NCBI GenBank assembly: GCA_027577595.1
Contig: JANBRJ010000015.1
Location: 62,001 to 126,000, forward strand
Length of the DNA stretch: 64,000 nucleotides
Direction: 5' to 3'
DNA from: Coemansia sp. RSA 487
Lineage: Eukaryota > Kickxellomycota > Kickxellomycetes > Kickxellales > Kickxellaceae
Shown here: one piece after another, positions 1-10,200 of the stretch
Layout of the letters: every line of letters begins with the position of its first letter
How positions within the stretch are numbered: the first letter of the stretch is position 1
The notes under the pieces: generated by a model
Seen by the model: the letters and a program-made list of their open reading frames with translations, nothing else
Database searches by the model: none
What the model was told of the DNA's origin: nothing
Made by a program: the position numbers and the translations under genes

Positions 1-494
1 CCGTCCAACTCTGCAACCACTACGCTTAGCCACGTGCGCAGCACCAAGAACATTGTGTGCATCACAATTATGATCACTTCCTTGCTTGCCAGAGACGGGA
101 TGATGATGCGCGCAAGAGCTCGAAGCTGAAGCAAAAACACCTTGTCCAGTTTCCCAGACCCTGACGAATTGTCCTTCTTATCTTTGGCTGATGACGTCGT
201 CGCTGTTGCTTCTTTGTCGATCAGAGATGCCGGGAAAAAGGCTGCGTCCTTGTCGAAGCGCTGCTCGCGCTCATCGGCTTCTGTCCATTGTCCCGCCCCA
301 TACGCGTTGGCTCCACGCAGGTTTGCCATGCTTGCTGTGCTTAGCGCGGCAATGGTGCTCATGCTCTTCCTGGCTTTCTCGGCTGTCCGCTTGTGCTGGA
401 TGTAGCTGTAGACCACGACGGCAAGCGACACGACGGCCGCAGTCTTGAGCGATTGCAGCGGCGTCCTCGCATGCTTGGAGTGAACGACAGACAT
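1..494 (-). CDS. Peroxisomal ABC transporter, subfamily D (PXA/ALDP type), N-terminal part only
   Basis: This reading frame has no stop and runs off the left edge. I translated it by hand from the ATG at 494. About 164 residues are visible. A short N-terminal segment with a hydrophobic stretch (residues about 18-30) is followed by a low-complexity charged linker and then a block reading LLQLRALARIIIPS...EVIIIVMHTMFLVLRT and ending VVAELDG. That block matches the start of the transmembrane domain of ABCD proteins, which import very-long-chain acyl-CoA into peroxisomes (family knowledge). The ATP-binding half would lie outside the window. A TATA-like tract lies about 65-80 bp upstream on the minus strand. 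ABCD membership is fairly secure, but PXA1 cannot be told from PXA2 with the fragment present. Confidence 0.82.
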   Translation of the reverse strand, partial: MSVVHSKHARTPLQSLKTAAVVSLAVVVYSYIQHKRTAEKARKSMSTIAALSTASMANLRGANAYGAGQWTEADEREQRFDKDAAFFPASLIDKEATATTSSAKDKKDNSSGSGKLDKVFLLQLRALARIIIPSLASKEVIIIVMHTMFLVLRTWLSVVVAELD

Positions 495-555
495 GCCTGG
501 TCTGTTTTTTTTGGCGGTGTTTCGGTGAGGTTTATGCAGAATGTGTCTTATTTGG

Positions 556-573
556 TTTATAAAAATATATAGC
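556..573 (-). promoter_or_regulatory. TATA-like element of the ABCD transporter gene
   Basis: On the minus strand the tract reads TATATATTTTTATAAA, 65-80 bp before the ATG at 494. The call rests on position and sequence only. Confidence 0.4.
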
Positions 574-602
574 GGTCGATAGTCAAACAAACTGTGTTGT
601 AA

Positions 603-634
603 TGAAAGAAGGAAAGAAAGAAAGAAAGAAAAAA
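603..634 (+). repeat. GAAA-type microsatellite
   Basis: Imperfect AAGAAAG units repeat across about 30 bp in the divergent promoter region. Confidence 0.8.
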
Positions 635-1129
635 CAATGGCATTCGTTCATACTTTTTTGTCTTTTACTCAGCCTTCATATGAAAACTAGTCCAGCATTT
701 GCTTGCTGGGTTTCGGTGTTTTACATGTGAAAGTTTTGAAAACAAGCTCCAGCCAAAGCAAAACGGGTCACATGGCGAGAGTTTGCCACACGTTATCTGT
801 ATCTGTATTAAATCAGGTTTTCAGAGCCAGATGCGACTACAGCTGATTTTGTTATTAAGGTCTGTGCGCAGTTTGTGTGCCCTCTCCTCCAAAAGTCCGG
901 ATATAGCGGAGTTGGGGAGGGAGAGGCGGGATAGGTGCTTAAAACCATCATACAACTAGCGCTGTTTGATCGAATAACTTCTAAAGGCGGAAGCTCCCGT
1001 CGGCACACAAATAAAGAAAGAGATAGTGCAACCGATTAGCTTTTGTCTTTTCTTCTTATCTTTCAACGCTTTTCAGTGTTTTTTTCGCTGCTATTTATTG
1101 CTGTTATATTTTCGTATTTAGAAAACATC

Positions 1130-2338
1130 ATGTTTCACGCCCTGTCTCCTACGGTTGCTGGCGCCGTTTGCCACAAAAGCACTAGCATGTGCAGATCTGC
1201 ACCGTTGCTGCTTTCACCAGCATTGAGACTACGGAGATCATTGAAAACGCAGGCAGCCAGAGCTTCGGGCTGGCACACACAGGCAGCTGTCGCATTCGAT
1301 ATCGATGGAGTGCTTGTTAGAGGCAAGCAGGCGTTAAACGAAGGAAAGCGAGCATTGGCAATGCTCAGCGGAGACAACGCTTTGGGGAAGCGGATCCCCT
1401 TTGTGCTTCTGACCAACGGTGGTGGAGTGCCAGAGGCAGAAAAGGCAGCAGACATATCGAGGCGCCTGGGGGTAGAGATCAGGGCGGATCAGGTCGTTCT
1501 GGCACACTCTCCAATGCAATCGCTGGTGGCCGAGTACGCAAACAAGCACGTGCTGATAGTTGGAGGCGTGGGGCGTCGGTGTGCAGACATTGCACGCGCG
1601 TACGGGTTCAACAATGTCAGCACGCCCAACGACGTTGTTGCATGGCAGCCGTCTGCATGGCCATTCATGGATCCGCCAAAGGACGCTGATCTCTCGACAA
1701 GCAAGAGGCGCGACTTTTCGCGCGACAGATTCCATGCAGTGATGGTGTTCCACGATTCGTTTGATTTTGGCCGCGACCTGCAGGTCGTCACCGATGTTCT
1801 GCGTGCGCGGGACGCCATAGCAGATGGCGAGTTTGTGGATCAGCAATCGGTGCCGCTGTACATGTCGAACCCAGACCTGGTGTTCAGTAACGAGTACCCG
1901 CGTGCGCGGTTTGGACAGGGCGCGTTTCACACGTGTCTCCACGCAATGTGGGCTGCGCTAGCAAAGGGCGCACCGCCCCTGAAGCACACGCTTTTCGGAA
2001 AGCCGAACCGAGTCCAATACGCATACGCCGAGCGGCTCCTGGATAGGCTGGTGCTGGGCCCGGACGCAGCCATCGATGTGTCACAGCCTCGCTTCCGGCG
2101 TCGTGTGTACGCAATTGGCGATAACCCAGCAGCGGACATTGCAGGGGCAAATGGCGCCGGGTGGACGTCGGTTCTTGTGCGCACAGGCGTGTTCACTGGC
2201 GCACCAGGGACAAACGACGCAAGGAACCCGGCGCATAAGGTCGTAGACCATGTGGGCGATGCAGTGGAGTGGATAATCGAGTCGGAGCTTCAGCGAGCAG
2301 AGTCAGGAGAAAAGCCGTCTGCTGCAGAGTGCAATTGA
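1130..2338 (+). CDS. HAD-superfamily phosphatase of the CECR5/HDHD5 (yeast YKR070W) type, probably mitochondrial
   Basis: 402 residues from the ATG at 1130, which has A at -3. The open frame extends 29 codons further upstream but without an ATG. The first ~45 residues are rich in Arg, Ser and Ala without acidic residues, like a mitochondrial presequence. HAD motif I is AFDIDGVL with the nucleophile pair D57/D59. Motif II is LLTNGGG (T95). The C-terminal metal-binding motif is GDNPAADIAGANGAGW (D331, D336). The glycine-rich motif II, the late GDNPASDI-like motif and the FGQGAF segment match the eukaryotic CECR5 subfamily. Its physiological substrate is not settled as far as I know. Length is close to the family norm and there is no intron. 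Haloacid dehalogenase-like phosphatase chemistry is inferred from the intact Asp residues. Confidence 0.9.
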   Translation: MFHALSPTVAGAVCHKSTSMCRSAPLLLSPALRLRRSLKTQAARASGWHTQAAVAFDIDGVLVRGKQALNEGKRALAMLSGDNALGKRIPFVLLTNGGGVPEAEKAADISRRLGVEIRADQVVLAHSPMQSLVAEYANKHVLIVGGVGRRCADIARAYGFNNVSTPNDVVAWQPSAWPFMDPPKDADLSTSKRRDFSRDRFHAVMVFHDSFDFGRDLQVVTDVLRARDAIADGEFVDQQSVPLYMSNPDLVFSNEYPRARFGQGAFHTCLHAMWAALAKGAPPLKHTLFGKPNRVQYAYAERLLDRLVLGPDAAIDVSQPRFRRRVYAIGDNPAADIAGANGAGWTSVLVRTGVFTGAPGTNDARNPAHKVVDHVGDAVEWIIESELQRAESGEKPSAAECN

Positions 2339-3221
2339 GCTTGTCGCTGTTCTGAGTAGTCAGAAGGGCGTCGGGCCTTATTGAGCAGCAGTGCAAAAAC
2401 AGTTGTGGATTTGGATCGGTGAAGGCACACAAGTGGAAAAAAAAGTGGCCGATCGCATCGATGCAGCACAACAGATTGCTGCACTTTTATGCGGCCCCCC
2501 AAAGCCTTGCGCAGACTGGAATCGAGGCACTCTTTTCCGAAACGGAAGGGGATCGGTTTTGCTTTCAACAGAAGAGGGCAATTGTTGCATTGAAAGTCTC
2601 TCAGCGATAAAGCGGAACATTGTCTGTGTCAACAATGTCTTTCGTTGTTGTCACATCACCAATGCCTTCCTTTTTCTACGGCCATTGTTTACTGTTTTGC
2701 TACCGTTTCAGGGTGCGATTTGGGACTCTGGCCCTAATGGCCTGTTGTGCCCTTCTATCGAGCTCTAATGAAGCCAACACAAATCCTGTTGTTGCAAAAC
2801 GTGCTTTGTACTTTGGCAGTTTCTAATGCAAGGGCTGTTTGCACAAAGCTGGCTTTCGAAAAGCAGCCCTCTGCTTCCTTGTCTTTTCAGTAAGAAATCT
2901 TTTCACAGCCTCTTTTTCCACAACCTTTGATCTCTCTTACATTTCATACTATCGAGTCTTTGGTCATCTAGCCAGCAAAAAGAAGCGAAGACTAAGTGTT
3001 GCATGCTCCACTTTGTCTGCATTTCTCTCGCCTCTCTTCATATCTCTATTTCATTTTGTGTTAACTGTACTTCAAAATATACGCCTGACCCCGTGGTTTT
3101 TCCCAAGTAACGCCTGCATGCTTCTGCAAGGCGCACGCTCTACATCATATCTCACATTTGCTAAAGTCACAGCATCTGCGCTGGCAGTACCAACGCGCCC
3201 CTCTTGAGCTGCACAGCTAGG
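2339..3221. other. Intergenic spacer before the TOK-like channel gene
   Basis: About 880 bp. It holds the 3' flank of the HAD gene and the 5' flank of the channel-like gene. Open frames at 2391-2768 and 2839-3207 have no domain signal and I treat them as chance. I see no RNA gene. Confidence 0.5.
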
Positions 3222-5030
3222 ATGGCCACGGCAGACATTTCACCTGAAACCAAAGGCCTGAATCCTCCTGCAGACGTGTCGGAAAGCACAGACTCGAACA
3301 TCACACCACTTTCAGACAATCTCACTGGCTCCAGAAAAGCAGAGCATTATGTACTGGACGGCACCGATGCATCCCAGCTAGAAAACAACCCGCACGCCGA
3401 TGATTATGCGGCAGGTGAAGAAAAGCCTTGCCGGTACCTGCTGCGGTTCGGGCCGTGGTGGGATTTTTGCAGCGCTGACGATAGAAACATGACAAAGTCA
3501 CGGGTATTTCCCAGCATTGCGGCCACGCTGATGCCCATTACTGTTCTGTTTGTCCTGACGTCGGTTGAGGGCAACTGGATCCAATCGGGGCCGGGCAGCG
3601 ACGGCCAGCGCATCCAAAAGCCTGGCGGATATGTTGCAGGAAACGCGGTGGCTACGGCTCTTGCTTTTCTCAGCGCTGTGACCATTGCTATGCGCCAAGC
3701 GGACGCGTGTCGGCGCTTCTTCAGCCTTCGGATTGCTGCGCTGATTCAAATCGCCATCAATGTGGCACTGGGTGCTGTCTGCGTCGTCGTTGGTGTGCTG
3801 TACCAGTACAACGTCGCCAGCCAGGCAAACGTCTGGATCACCCCTGAATACCCGTGCATCTATGTCGGCGCATGCTTGGCTCTTTTTCAAGCGGCATTGC
3901 TGATAGCCGATTATCTTACAACGCCAAACTTCAACAGCCGCGGCCATGGATTTGGTAGCGCTGCTATGCAGGCGGCTATTGGGCTGGCCAACCTTGTGGC
4001 CATATGGACGGGCTTTGGCGCGCTGATCTTTTCGCTTGTCGAGGATTCGCGGGTCTGGCACTCGTACAACAGCTGCTTCAGCGCATGGGCTCTGCTTATT
4101 ACCACCGGCTCCACGGCGCTCAACTACGAAACCACAAGCAGCAAACTTTTTGTGTTTTTCTGGCTGCCGATCGGCGTGCTGCTACTGTTTGTTTTCTTTT
4201 GGTGCTTTGGGTTCGGTGTCGTGCACCGATTCGACGAGAAGCCCAAGCGCAGGATCCGTAGGACCGAAGAGCAGCTAAGGCTTGCCTACCGAGAGCTGCG
4301 CCATGCCGAACAGGGCACATTGCCGACTGGACATCGTGTGGAAGCGATGCAGCAGAGGCTTGTTCATTTGCACGACCAGCGGCTGCGGTACTTTGTCATT
4401 CTGTTTGCAGCAGGCGTAACCCTCAAGGTGTGCAGCTGGGCGCTGGGCTCGATCGCTTTTGCGCTGACCGAGTCTGGGTGGTCGTACTGGGATGCAATGG
4501 TCTTTCTGTTCCTGAATCTGCTGACGGTGGGTCGGCAGGGTATGGTACCCGAGTCACCCACAGGAACCGCCATCTACTTGGCCTTCACATTTGTCGATCT
4601 CTTGGCCACTGCTGCCGTTGATGCCTTGCTCTTGCACATCCTGCTGAACCTGGTTCCATGGCCGCGCTACCGTCGCTATGCAAAGTCCATTGCTGCCGCT
4701 GTCACAGCAAAAATCGCATTGCGGCGGCGGCGGCGGCAGCAGCAGCATCGTCAGGACGATACCGAGAGCGAGAGCAGAATAGAAACTGATCAGGTTACGC
4801 AAGAAGAGCAGTGCCCCGATCCGCTTGGCGACAGTTCTTTTGCTTTGCATTGCTCTGCTACTGATCAGCTGGAGAATGCGATCAGTGTTGTCTGTCAATT
4901 GCGTGCCCTGCTTGTGCGCAACGCCGCCAGCGAAGCCGATCTGAATGAATACGACAGGCTCCTTGCTGCCGTCGAGCACCGGGCAGATGCCATCCATCTG
5001 AGCAATGCAAGAAAAGCAACACAGCATTAA
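3222..5030 (+). CDS. TOK-type two-pore K+ channel homologue with degenerate selectivity filters
   Basis: 602 residues from the ATG at 3222; an in-frame upstream extension has no ATG. About eight hydrophobic segments (approx. 95-116, 136-157, 169-193, 212-231, 250-272, 306-333, 388-414, 449-475) are arranged as in fungal TOK1 outward rectifiers: five helices, pore loop 1, helix 6, charged linker, helix 7, pore loop 2, helix 8. Local resemblance to yeast TOK1 includes RVFPSIAATL near TM1 and W-S-Y-W-D...FLFLNLLTVG before the second filter. Where TOK channels carry TVGLGD and TIGYGD, this protein has TTGSTA (294-299) and TVGRQG (435-440), so neither GxG signature survives. The linker (338-388) is basic and helical, and the C-tail has an Arg-rich run (about 493-505). 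Family and topology are seen; loss of K+ selectivity is inferred. It may be a regulatory or non-selective relative rather than a dead gene, since the frame is intact. Confidence 0.72.
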   Translation: MATADISPETKGLNPPADVSESTDSNITPLSDNLTGSRKAEHYVLDGTDASQLENNPHADDYAAGEEKPCRYLLRFGPWWDFCSADDRNMTKSRVFPSIAATLMPITVLFVLTSVEGNWIQSGPGSDGQRIQKPGGYVAGNAVATALAFLSAVTIAMRQADACRRFFSLRIAALIQIAINVALGAVCVVVGVLYQYNVASQANVWITPEYPCIYVGACLALFQAALLIADYLTTPNFNSRGHGFGSAAMQAAIGLANLVAIWTGFGALIFSLVEDSRVWHSYNSCFSAWALLITTGSTALNYETTSSKLFVFFWLPIGVLLLFVFFWCFGFGVVHRFDEKPKRRIRRTEEQLRLAYRELRHAEQGTLPTGHRVEAMQQRLVHLHDQRLRYFVILFAAGVTLKVCSWALGSIAFALTESGWSYWDAMVFLFLNLLTVGRQGMVPESPTGTAIYLAFTFVDLLATAAVDALLLHILLNLVPWPRYRRYAKSIAAAVTAKIALRRRRRQQQHRQDDTESESRIETDQVTQEEQCPDPLGDSSFALHCSATDQLENAISVVCQLRALLVRNAASEADLNEYDRLLAAVEHRADAIHLSNARKATQH

Positions 5031-5250
5031 CATTGCTCCATAAGTTTGCTCTTCTATCACTAATGATCTGTGATCTGATCAAGTGTTGATTTGCCAGGTT
5101 ACAGTGTGTTTTTTCTTGTGCGTGTGGAAAAAATCCCTCAAATTGACAACTGAGAACATTCTCTCAGCTTTCTCTTTTTTTGTTAAATAACTATTATATT
5201 TCGTTTGAAAGCTCTCCTTATTTTCAAGGATTCTGATACAAATAATTTAA

Positions 5251-5472
<222 letters not shown>

Positions 5473-5551
5473 ACATATATACTCATCAAGTTTTATATTT
5501 TTTTGAATAGGCTTCTAGCTGGGTTTTATCAAGAAACAAATAAATGAAAAG

Positions 5552-6169
5552 TTAGCTGGTTTCTACTTTTTCCAAAGATTTTTGATTTTGGTTTTGGTTT
5601 TGGTTTTGGTTCTGGTTCTGGTTCTGGTTTTGTGTAAACCCATTTTGTCGTTGCTTTTTGGCCGCTGCCTTTGCAGCTAGCTTCTCAGCAAGCGCTGGAT
5701 CAGGCTTGTCGTAAGTAAATTTACGCGAATCCAACTGCAACGTCACTGGACCGTCGTTAACCAAGCTGACCTGCATCATTGCGCCGAATTCGCCGGTAGC
5801 GATCTTGGAGCGATCATAGAGCTGGCCCAAGCGTTCGACAAAGTCATCAAAGAACTGTCTCGATCCATTGGACTTCATCGCCTCGTGGAAATCCGGCTTT
5901 GTTCCCTTGGTCGTCTTGCCGTACAATGTGAACTGGGATATGCAGAGCACTTCCAATCCTAGCTCTTGCGTGCCTTTCTTCCACATATTGCCCTCGTCAT
6001 CGTCAAATATACGCACTCCGAGTATCTTCTTGGCAATGTACTCCATATCGTCCCGTGTGTCATCCTTGTTGATCCCCACTAGCACACACACGCCCTTGCC
6101 TATCTGCCCAACCACTTTGCTGTTGACAGTAACACTTGCTTGAACAACCTTTTGCAAAACAGCTCGCAT
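5552..6169 (-). CDS. DTD1: D-aminoacyl-tRNA deacylase
   Basis: 205 residues from the ATG at 6169. The first ~150 residues are a complete DTD fold: N-terminal MRAVLQKVVQASV, the SQFTLY motif (78-83) and the NDGPVT motif (138-143) with the Gly-cisPro pair (G140-P141) that excludes L-aminoacyl groups. It hydrolyses D-amino acids (and glycine misloaded on tRNA-Ala) from tRNA (family knowledge). Beyond residue 155 is a non-family tail: a Lys/Ala-rich helix, then about nine Gln-Asn dipeptides encoded by a hexanucleotide repeat, then a short charged end. The tail is unlikely to affect catalysis. It is the one unusual part. Confidence 0.95.
   Translation of the reverse strand: MRAVLQKVVQASVTVNSKVVGQIGKGVCVLVGINKDDTRDDMEYIAKKILGVRIFDDDEGNMWKKGTQELGLEVLCISQFTLYGKTTKGTKPDFHEAMKSNGSRQFFDDFVERLGQLYDRSKIATGEFGAMMQVSLVNDGPVTLQLDSRKFTYDKPDPALAEKLAAKAAAKKQRQNGFTQNQNQNQNQNQNQNQNQKSLEKVETS
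5587..5632 (-). repeat. Hexanucleotide microsatellite encoding the Gln-Asn tail of DTD1
   Basis: Seven to eight GGTTTT/GGTTCT units on the plus strand. On the minus strand they are read as alternating CAG/CAA and AAC/AAT codons, giving a perfect (QN)n run. Confidence 0.9.
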
Positions 6170-6790
6170 GCTTGGATACGCTTTCTTATCTATGATTTAG
6201 CTGGAAAAAAAAAAGCAATGTAGAAAGCGTTGGTCTTTGGTGTCTGGATCATGTGCTAAATAAAGGTACAAATACCAGAAACAGTTAATGTCAGATCCGT
6301 TTTCAGCATCCAAGTATAAAGGCCCAAATTGTCGCTTATCGATGGGCCAATTATGTGGTTGAAATCACGTGCATGACTGCACTGCCTTGACACGGCAGAA
6401 TGGCAATGACTTTACTCAAATTGCACGCGTTTCTAGGGACCTTCTACTACTTTTAAATCATGAAGATGGCACTGTCGGCGAAAAGGAGGCGGAATTTAGA
6501 AATGGCCATGAAGTGCAAAGTATCAATGGGACTTTTTCCTACCTTTTTTGTAAAAAAAGATCTGCCCCCGAAAGCTGAAACATTTCTACATCCATTTGCT
6601 TGAATGCGATGAATCAGCTGGCTAGGGTAAGCACCATTGGCATTAATACGTTACAAGTTGTATATAAAAACGCCGGAGACATCAACACAGGGATTTTTCT
6701 CTTCCGTTATACGTCTATTATTTGCAAATAGTTTTATTTTTACAAGTGAAAACTCTCACAATACCGCTAGCTAATCTAAGCAGGATACCT
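6170..6790. other. Spacer between DTD1 and the small orphan gene
   Basis: Divergent promoter region. A clear TATA element precedes the orphan gene. The open frame at 6369-6578 has no recognisable domain and is probably chance. Confidence 0.5.
6660..6670 (+). promoter_or_regulatory. TATA box of the small orphan gene
   Basis: GTATATAAAAA, about 120 bp upstream of the ATG at 6791. The site is a good consensus match and supports the short frame being a gene. Confidence 0.5.
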
Positions 6791-7117
6791 ATGAACACAA
6801 TGAAAACTAACGACATAGTATACTGCTGGTTCTATGCTCTTTATGACAATGGCTCTAACATGAGGTGCATTCCATACGTGGTCAAGACATCCGAGGCTCC
6901 AGAAAAAATCCTATCAATTGTGCTTGACAAGATGGAACTTGGGGAACAGAAATATGTGATTTTCTCGAATCACCCAGACGCAAGCAAAGTTGCTACATTT
7001 GGTGAATATGGATTCAAGCACAGAGACAGGGTCTTTCTTATTCCTGCAGAAAGAGAGGCCATGTACCATGAAAACTTGGCCATGATAAAAAGCAAGGAGC
7101 CGGGAATGTGCGCTTAG
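6791..7117 (+). CDS. Small hypothetical protein
   Basis: 108 residues from the ATG at 6791; a second ATG three codons on (6800) has a better A at -3 and may be the real start. I do not recognise the family. The protein is soluble-looking with mixed charge and no signal peptide or transmembrane segment. It begins with a hydrophobic aromatic patch (DIVYCWFYALYD), followed by alternating beta-like and helical stretches, and ends EPGMCA. Support for coding comes from the good upstream TATA element, the smooth amino-acid composition and the isolated position with its own spacer on both sides. It could be lineage-specific. Confidence 0.5.
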   Translation: MNTMKTNDIVYCWFYALYDNGSNMRCIPYVVKTSEAPEKILSIVLDKMELGEQKYVIFSNHPDASKVATFGEYGFKHRDRVFLIPAEREAMYHENLAMIKSKEPGMCA

Positions 7118-7241
7118 TTATCGTTTTTAAGCTACAAACTATTCACTTTTTTTTACTTTTGTGCAAATATCAATCGCTGAGGAAGGGAAAATGTTGGGAA
7201 TTACAAGATGCAATAAAAAATCGATTATTTTAAAAGCAGGA

Positions 7242-10200
7242 TTATCTTTGTGTAGTCGACGATGTTTCCATAGGAAACATTAGTTCGTCGTCGTCGTCGT
7301 CGTCGTTATCAGCTTCAGTACTGCTGGCTGCACCACGCATACTCAGCTCTGAACGTCGGTCATCCTGGTAATGCATGTCAAAGTCGGCGGGGCGACCATC
7401 GAATCGGTTACGTGGGATGATGAAGGAAAGAGGCGGAAAGTTGGATCTTAGAGAATCGTTCGAGACTTGTGTATTAGTAGGCCTTTTAAACTGCCCAGTA
7501 GTCGATCGCCGACGGCTGCCAATGGCTGTGGATCCACCAGCGGCTGCGCTACCAGCGGCCGTGGGCCTTTGTGAGCGCTCGAGGCCGCTCTGAGGCTGGC
7601 GCTGCATCTGGAAGATCGTGGGCATAGGGCTGGTGCTATGCTGTGGGGTTGTAGGGGTCGACCGTGGCGTCTCGCGAGAGCTACTACCGTTCGTTTGCTC
7701 GGCCATGCCAAGCAGGGCACCCAGCTGGCTGTTGCTCGACAGAAAGTCGCTTGTGTGCGAATATGTACTGACAGCAGACGATGTGCTGTGAGCTGGAGGC
7801 TGTGGTGTGGAGATCCTGAGTGCAGGCGCGAATCCCAGGTCAGGTGCACGCGCAGTCGGCTGCGACTTTCCACGCGCAAGGTCGGCGCTGGGGCGACGGT
7901 TGTGATCGCGACTCGGCGGACGACGGTGCGCGCGTCGCTGGAGCAGCGCAGTCCCAAGGCCCTCTCCGTCCTCGTCGCTCGAAGTAGGGACACGGGTGCT
8001 CTGGTTCCTCCCTGTAACAGCCCTGTGTTTTCCGGCGCCCGAGTGCGATCGTGGAATCAGCACTGGCGGCGGCAGAGGGCGCTCAAACTCGGCATCCAGC
8101 CCAGCTGCAGCGCTGCGAACATGCGCCTTCCCTACAGTCGACGAGCTGGACGGTATCCCGCCAACCGTTGAAAAGCTGGCAGGTCTTTGCTGCTGTTGAT
8201 GGTTCTCGTATTGCGTGCGGTTGCTGGTCCTCTTACGGCCGCTATGGTCGCTGGACTCGATGTTCAGCTCGCTGAGTGCTGTCCGCAACAGATCGACGCT
8301 GCTGCTGCCAGCAGGCGGTTCAGCAGTGCCTGTTGTCGATTGCCGGTACTGCATTGAAGCAGCAGCAGCCTCTGGCATTCCTGCTTGAGTGCTTCTGTCT
8401 GGCGTCATTGCCGACACCGTGGCTGCAGCACTGCTCTCATGGTCGCTAGCGACAATAATGCTGGCCGGGCGACTCAGCGACACACGATCTGCAGCCATCA
8501 GTGGGTTGGGCATCGCAGGTCTGCGGAACGACGACGACGCGGTCGAAATCTGTGGCAAGACAGAGTCAGCAGATATATCCTCCTCGGGTGTAGCCGTCAG
8601 GCGCTCGTATTGAAGCACCTGGGGTGTTGAAGCTTCCTGGCTCTGACGCTTACCGCGATTACCAACTGTTCCTATGACTACACTGCTTTCCATGTCGCGC
8701 GACATGCCGCTGAACTCATTATATATGCCCTGGAACCGCCGGAGCGAGTCTTCGCCTGATGCGACAGTCGTCGTGTTATATGGGCTGCTCAACACAGGTC
8801 CTGCTGAGAGCGGCTGCTCGGGTGACTTGCGAGGCGAGTCTTTGCGCACCAGTCGCAATGGCTGCTTGGTTTCGACCATGCGGATAAAGTCGTCGATATC
8901 GCGTGCATCGGCGTCGCCCCATCCAAGGCTGCCCACGACTGTGCGACGTCGCATTGCTCCCAAGCTCTCTATGGCCTGGTGGTCTGTCGCTGATGTGCCG
9001 AGCAGTGACATCTGTCTGTTGCGCATGCTGTTTGTGCGTCTGTTTCCGAACGAGCTGGACAGCCCGCGGCTATGGCCGCTTCCGAGTGAAGACGGCGAAT
9101 CTGAGATCCTTGTCACCAACTGTTGCACACCAACCACATGGCTCGGGCTGCTGCTGATATGACTACTGTCACGACTCGCTGACACAGAGGTTCCGCCACC
9201 AATCGTCAGTCGACGCGTTGCAGCCTCGTGGTCGGTGCTTCTGGACGGCGACATTGTCTCGCTAACCTCAGCGAATGAGCTGATAAACCTTGATGCAGGC
9301 GATCCTGAAAGCGACGGTGATTTGAACGGAGTAACTCCAAGCGACGATCTACCGGCAGCAGACGCTGTTCCAGAGGCGCCTGACGATATGGTCCGTGCGC
9401 CTGGAACTCCGAGTCTTGGCGGCGATTTGGAAACATGCCCCGCTGCCTCCACCGCTGCTGCTGCGGCGGCTGCTGCCACTGCCGTCGCAGGAAACCTCGA
9501 CCCGGCCTCGCCTGAACGATGCGACTCTGTTGGCGACAGCGAATCGCCTAGCCTGCGGAGCATAACGCTGCGGTGCAGCATCGATCCGGAATCTGTGGCA
9601 GCGCTGGTACTTAGGCGCCCAAGAATCGCCTCGGCTCTCTGGTCAAGGCTGTGCGGACGTATGGCTAGTGCTCCGGTGGCCGAAACTGAGGCCGCACGGG
9701 TCCTACTCCCACCACTATATCGGGAAAGTGACGCGACGCGCATGTTGCCATCGTGGCTCCTGGCTACATGCATGGGTTCGATGACACTGCCTCGCCGTCC
9801 ACCACCTAGTGACGACGAGTTACCCACGCTTACAGGGCGTGCCCTAAACGGATTCACTGAGGGCATCGTCAGGCTTCTCCCGCCGCTTCCCGTTGACACG
9901 CTATGATGCGGTCCACCAGCAGAGTCCGAAGTAGCATGTGCAGCAGTGCCACTAGCGTGGTCGTTTGCTCTTGGGTGCAGTCTATGCTGCCTAGTTATCG
10001 AAAAATGAGATCCGCTTCGCGAACTCAGTGTAGGTGTAAAATATGTGTCGTCGACAGCGCCAATTGCTCCAAACTCATCGTGGTGGACAAGATTATGAGG
10101 CGCTGTGCATGTGAAGTTGCACTCACGGCGGTATTGCACACCCATTACAAAGGTGCCCATCGGGGTTTCTACAGGTTCAAACGTATGCGATTCAAGGAAT

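Larger units (their letters stand above)
495..1129. other. Divergent intergenic region between the ABCD transporter and the HAD phosphatase
   Basis: This spacer separates two divergently transcribed genes and must hold both promoters. It contains an A/T-rich TATA-like tract at 556-573 oriented usefully for the minus-strand gene and a GAAA-type microsatellite at about 603-634. Short open frames here have no recognisable content. Confidence 0.6.

Noticed and set aside
1334-1942. 202-codon minus-strand frame opposite the HAD phosphatase
   Set aside because: It lies antisense to a well-supported gene and shows no domain; a shadow of the real coding sequence.
2391-3207. Plus-strand frames before the TOK-like gene
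   Set aside because: No domain or conserved start; probably 3' and 5' untranslated sequence.
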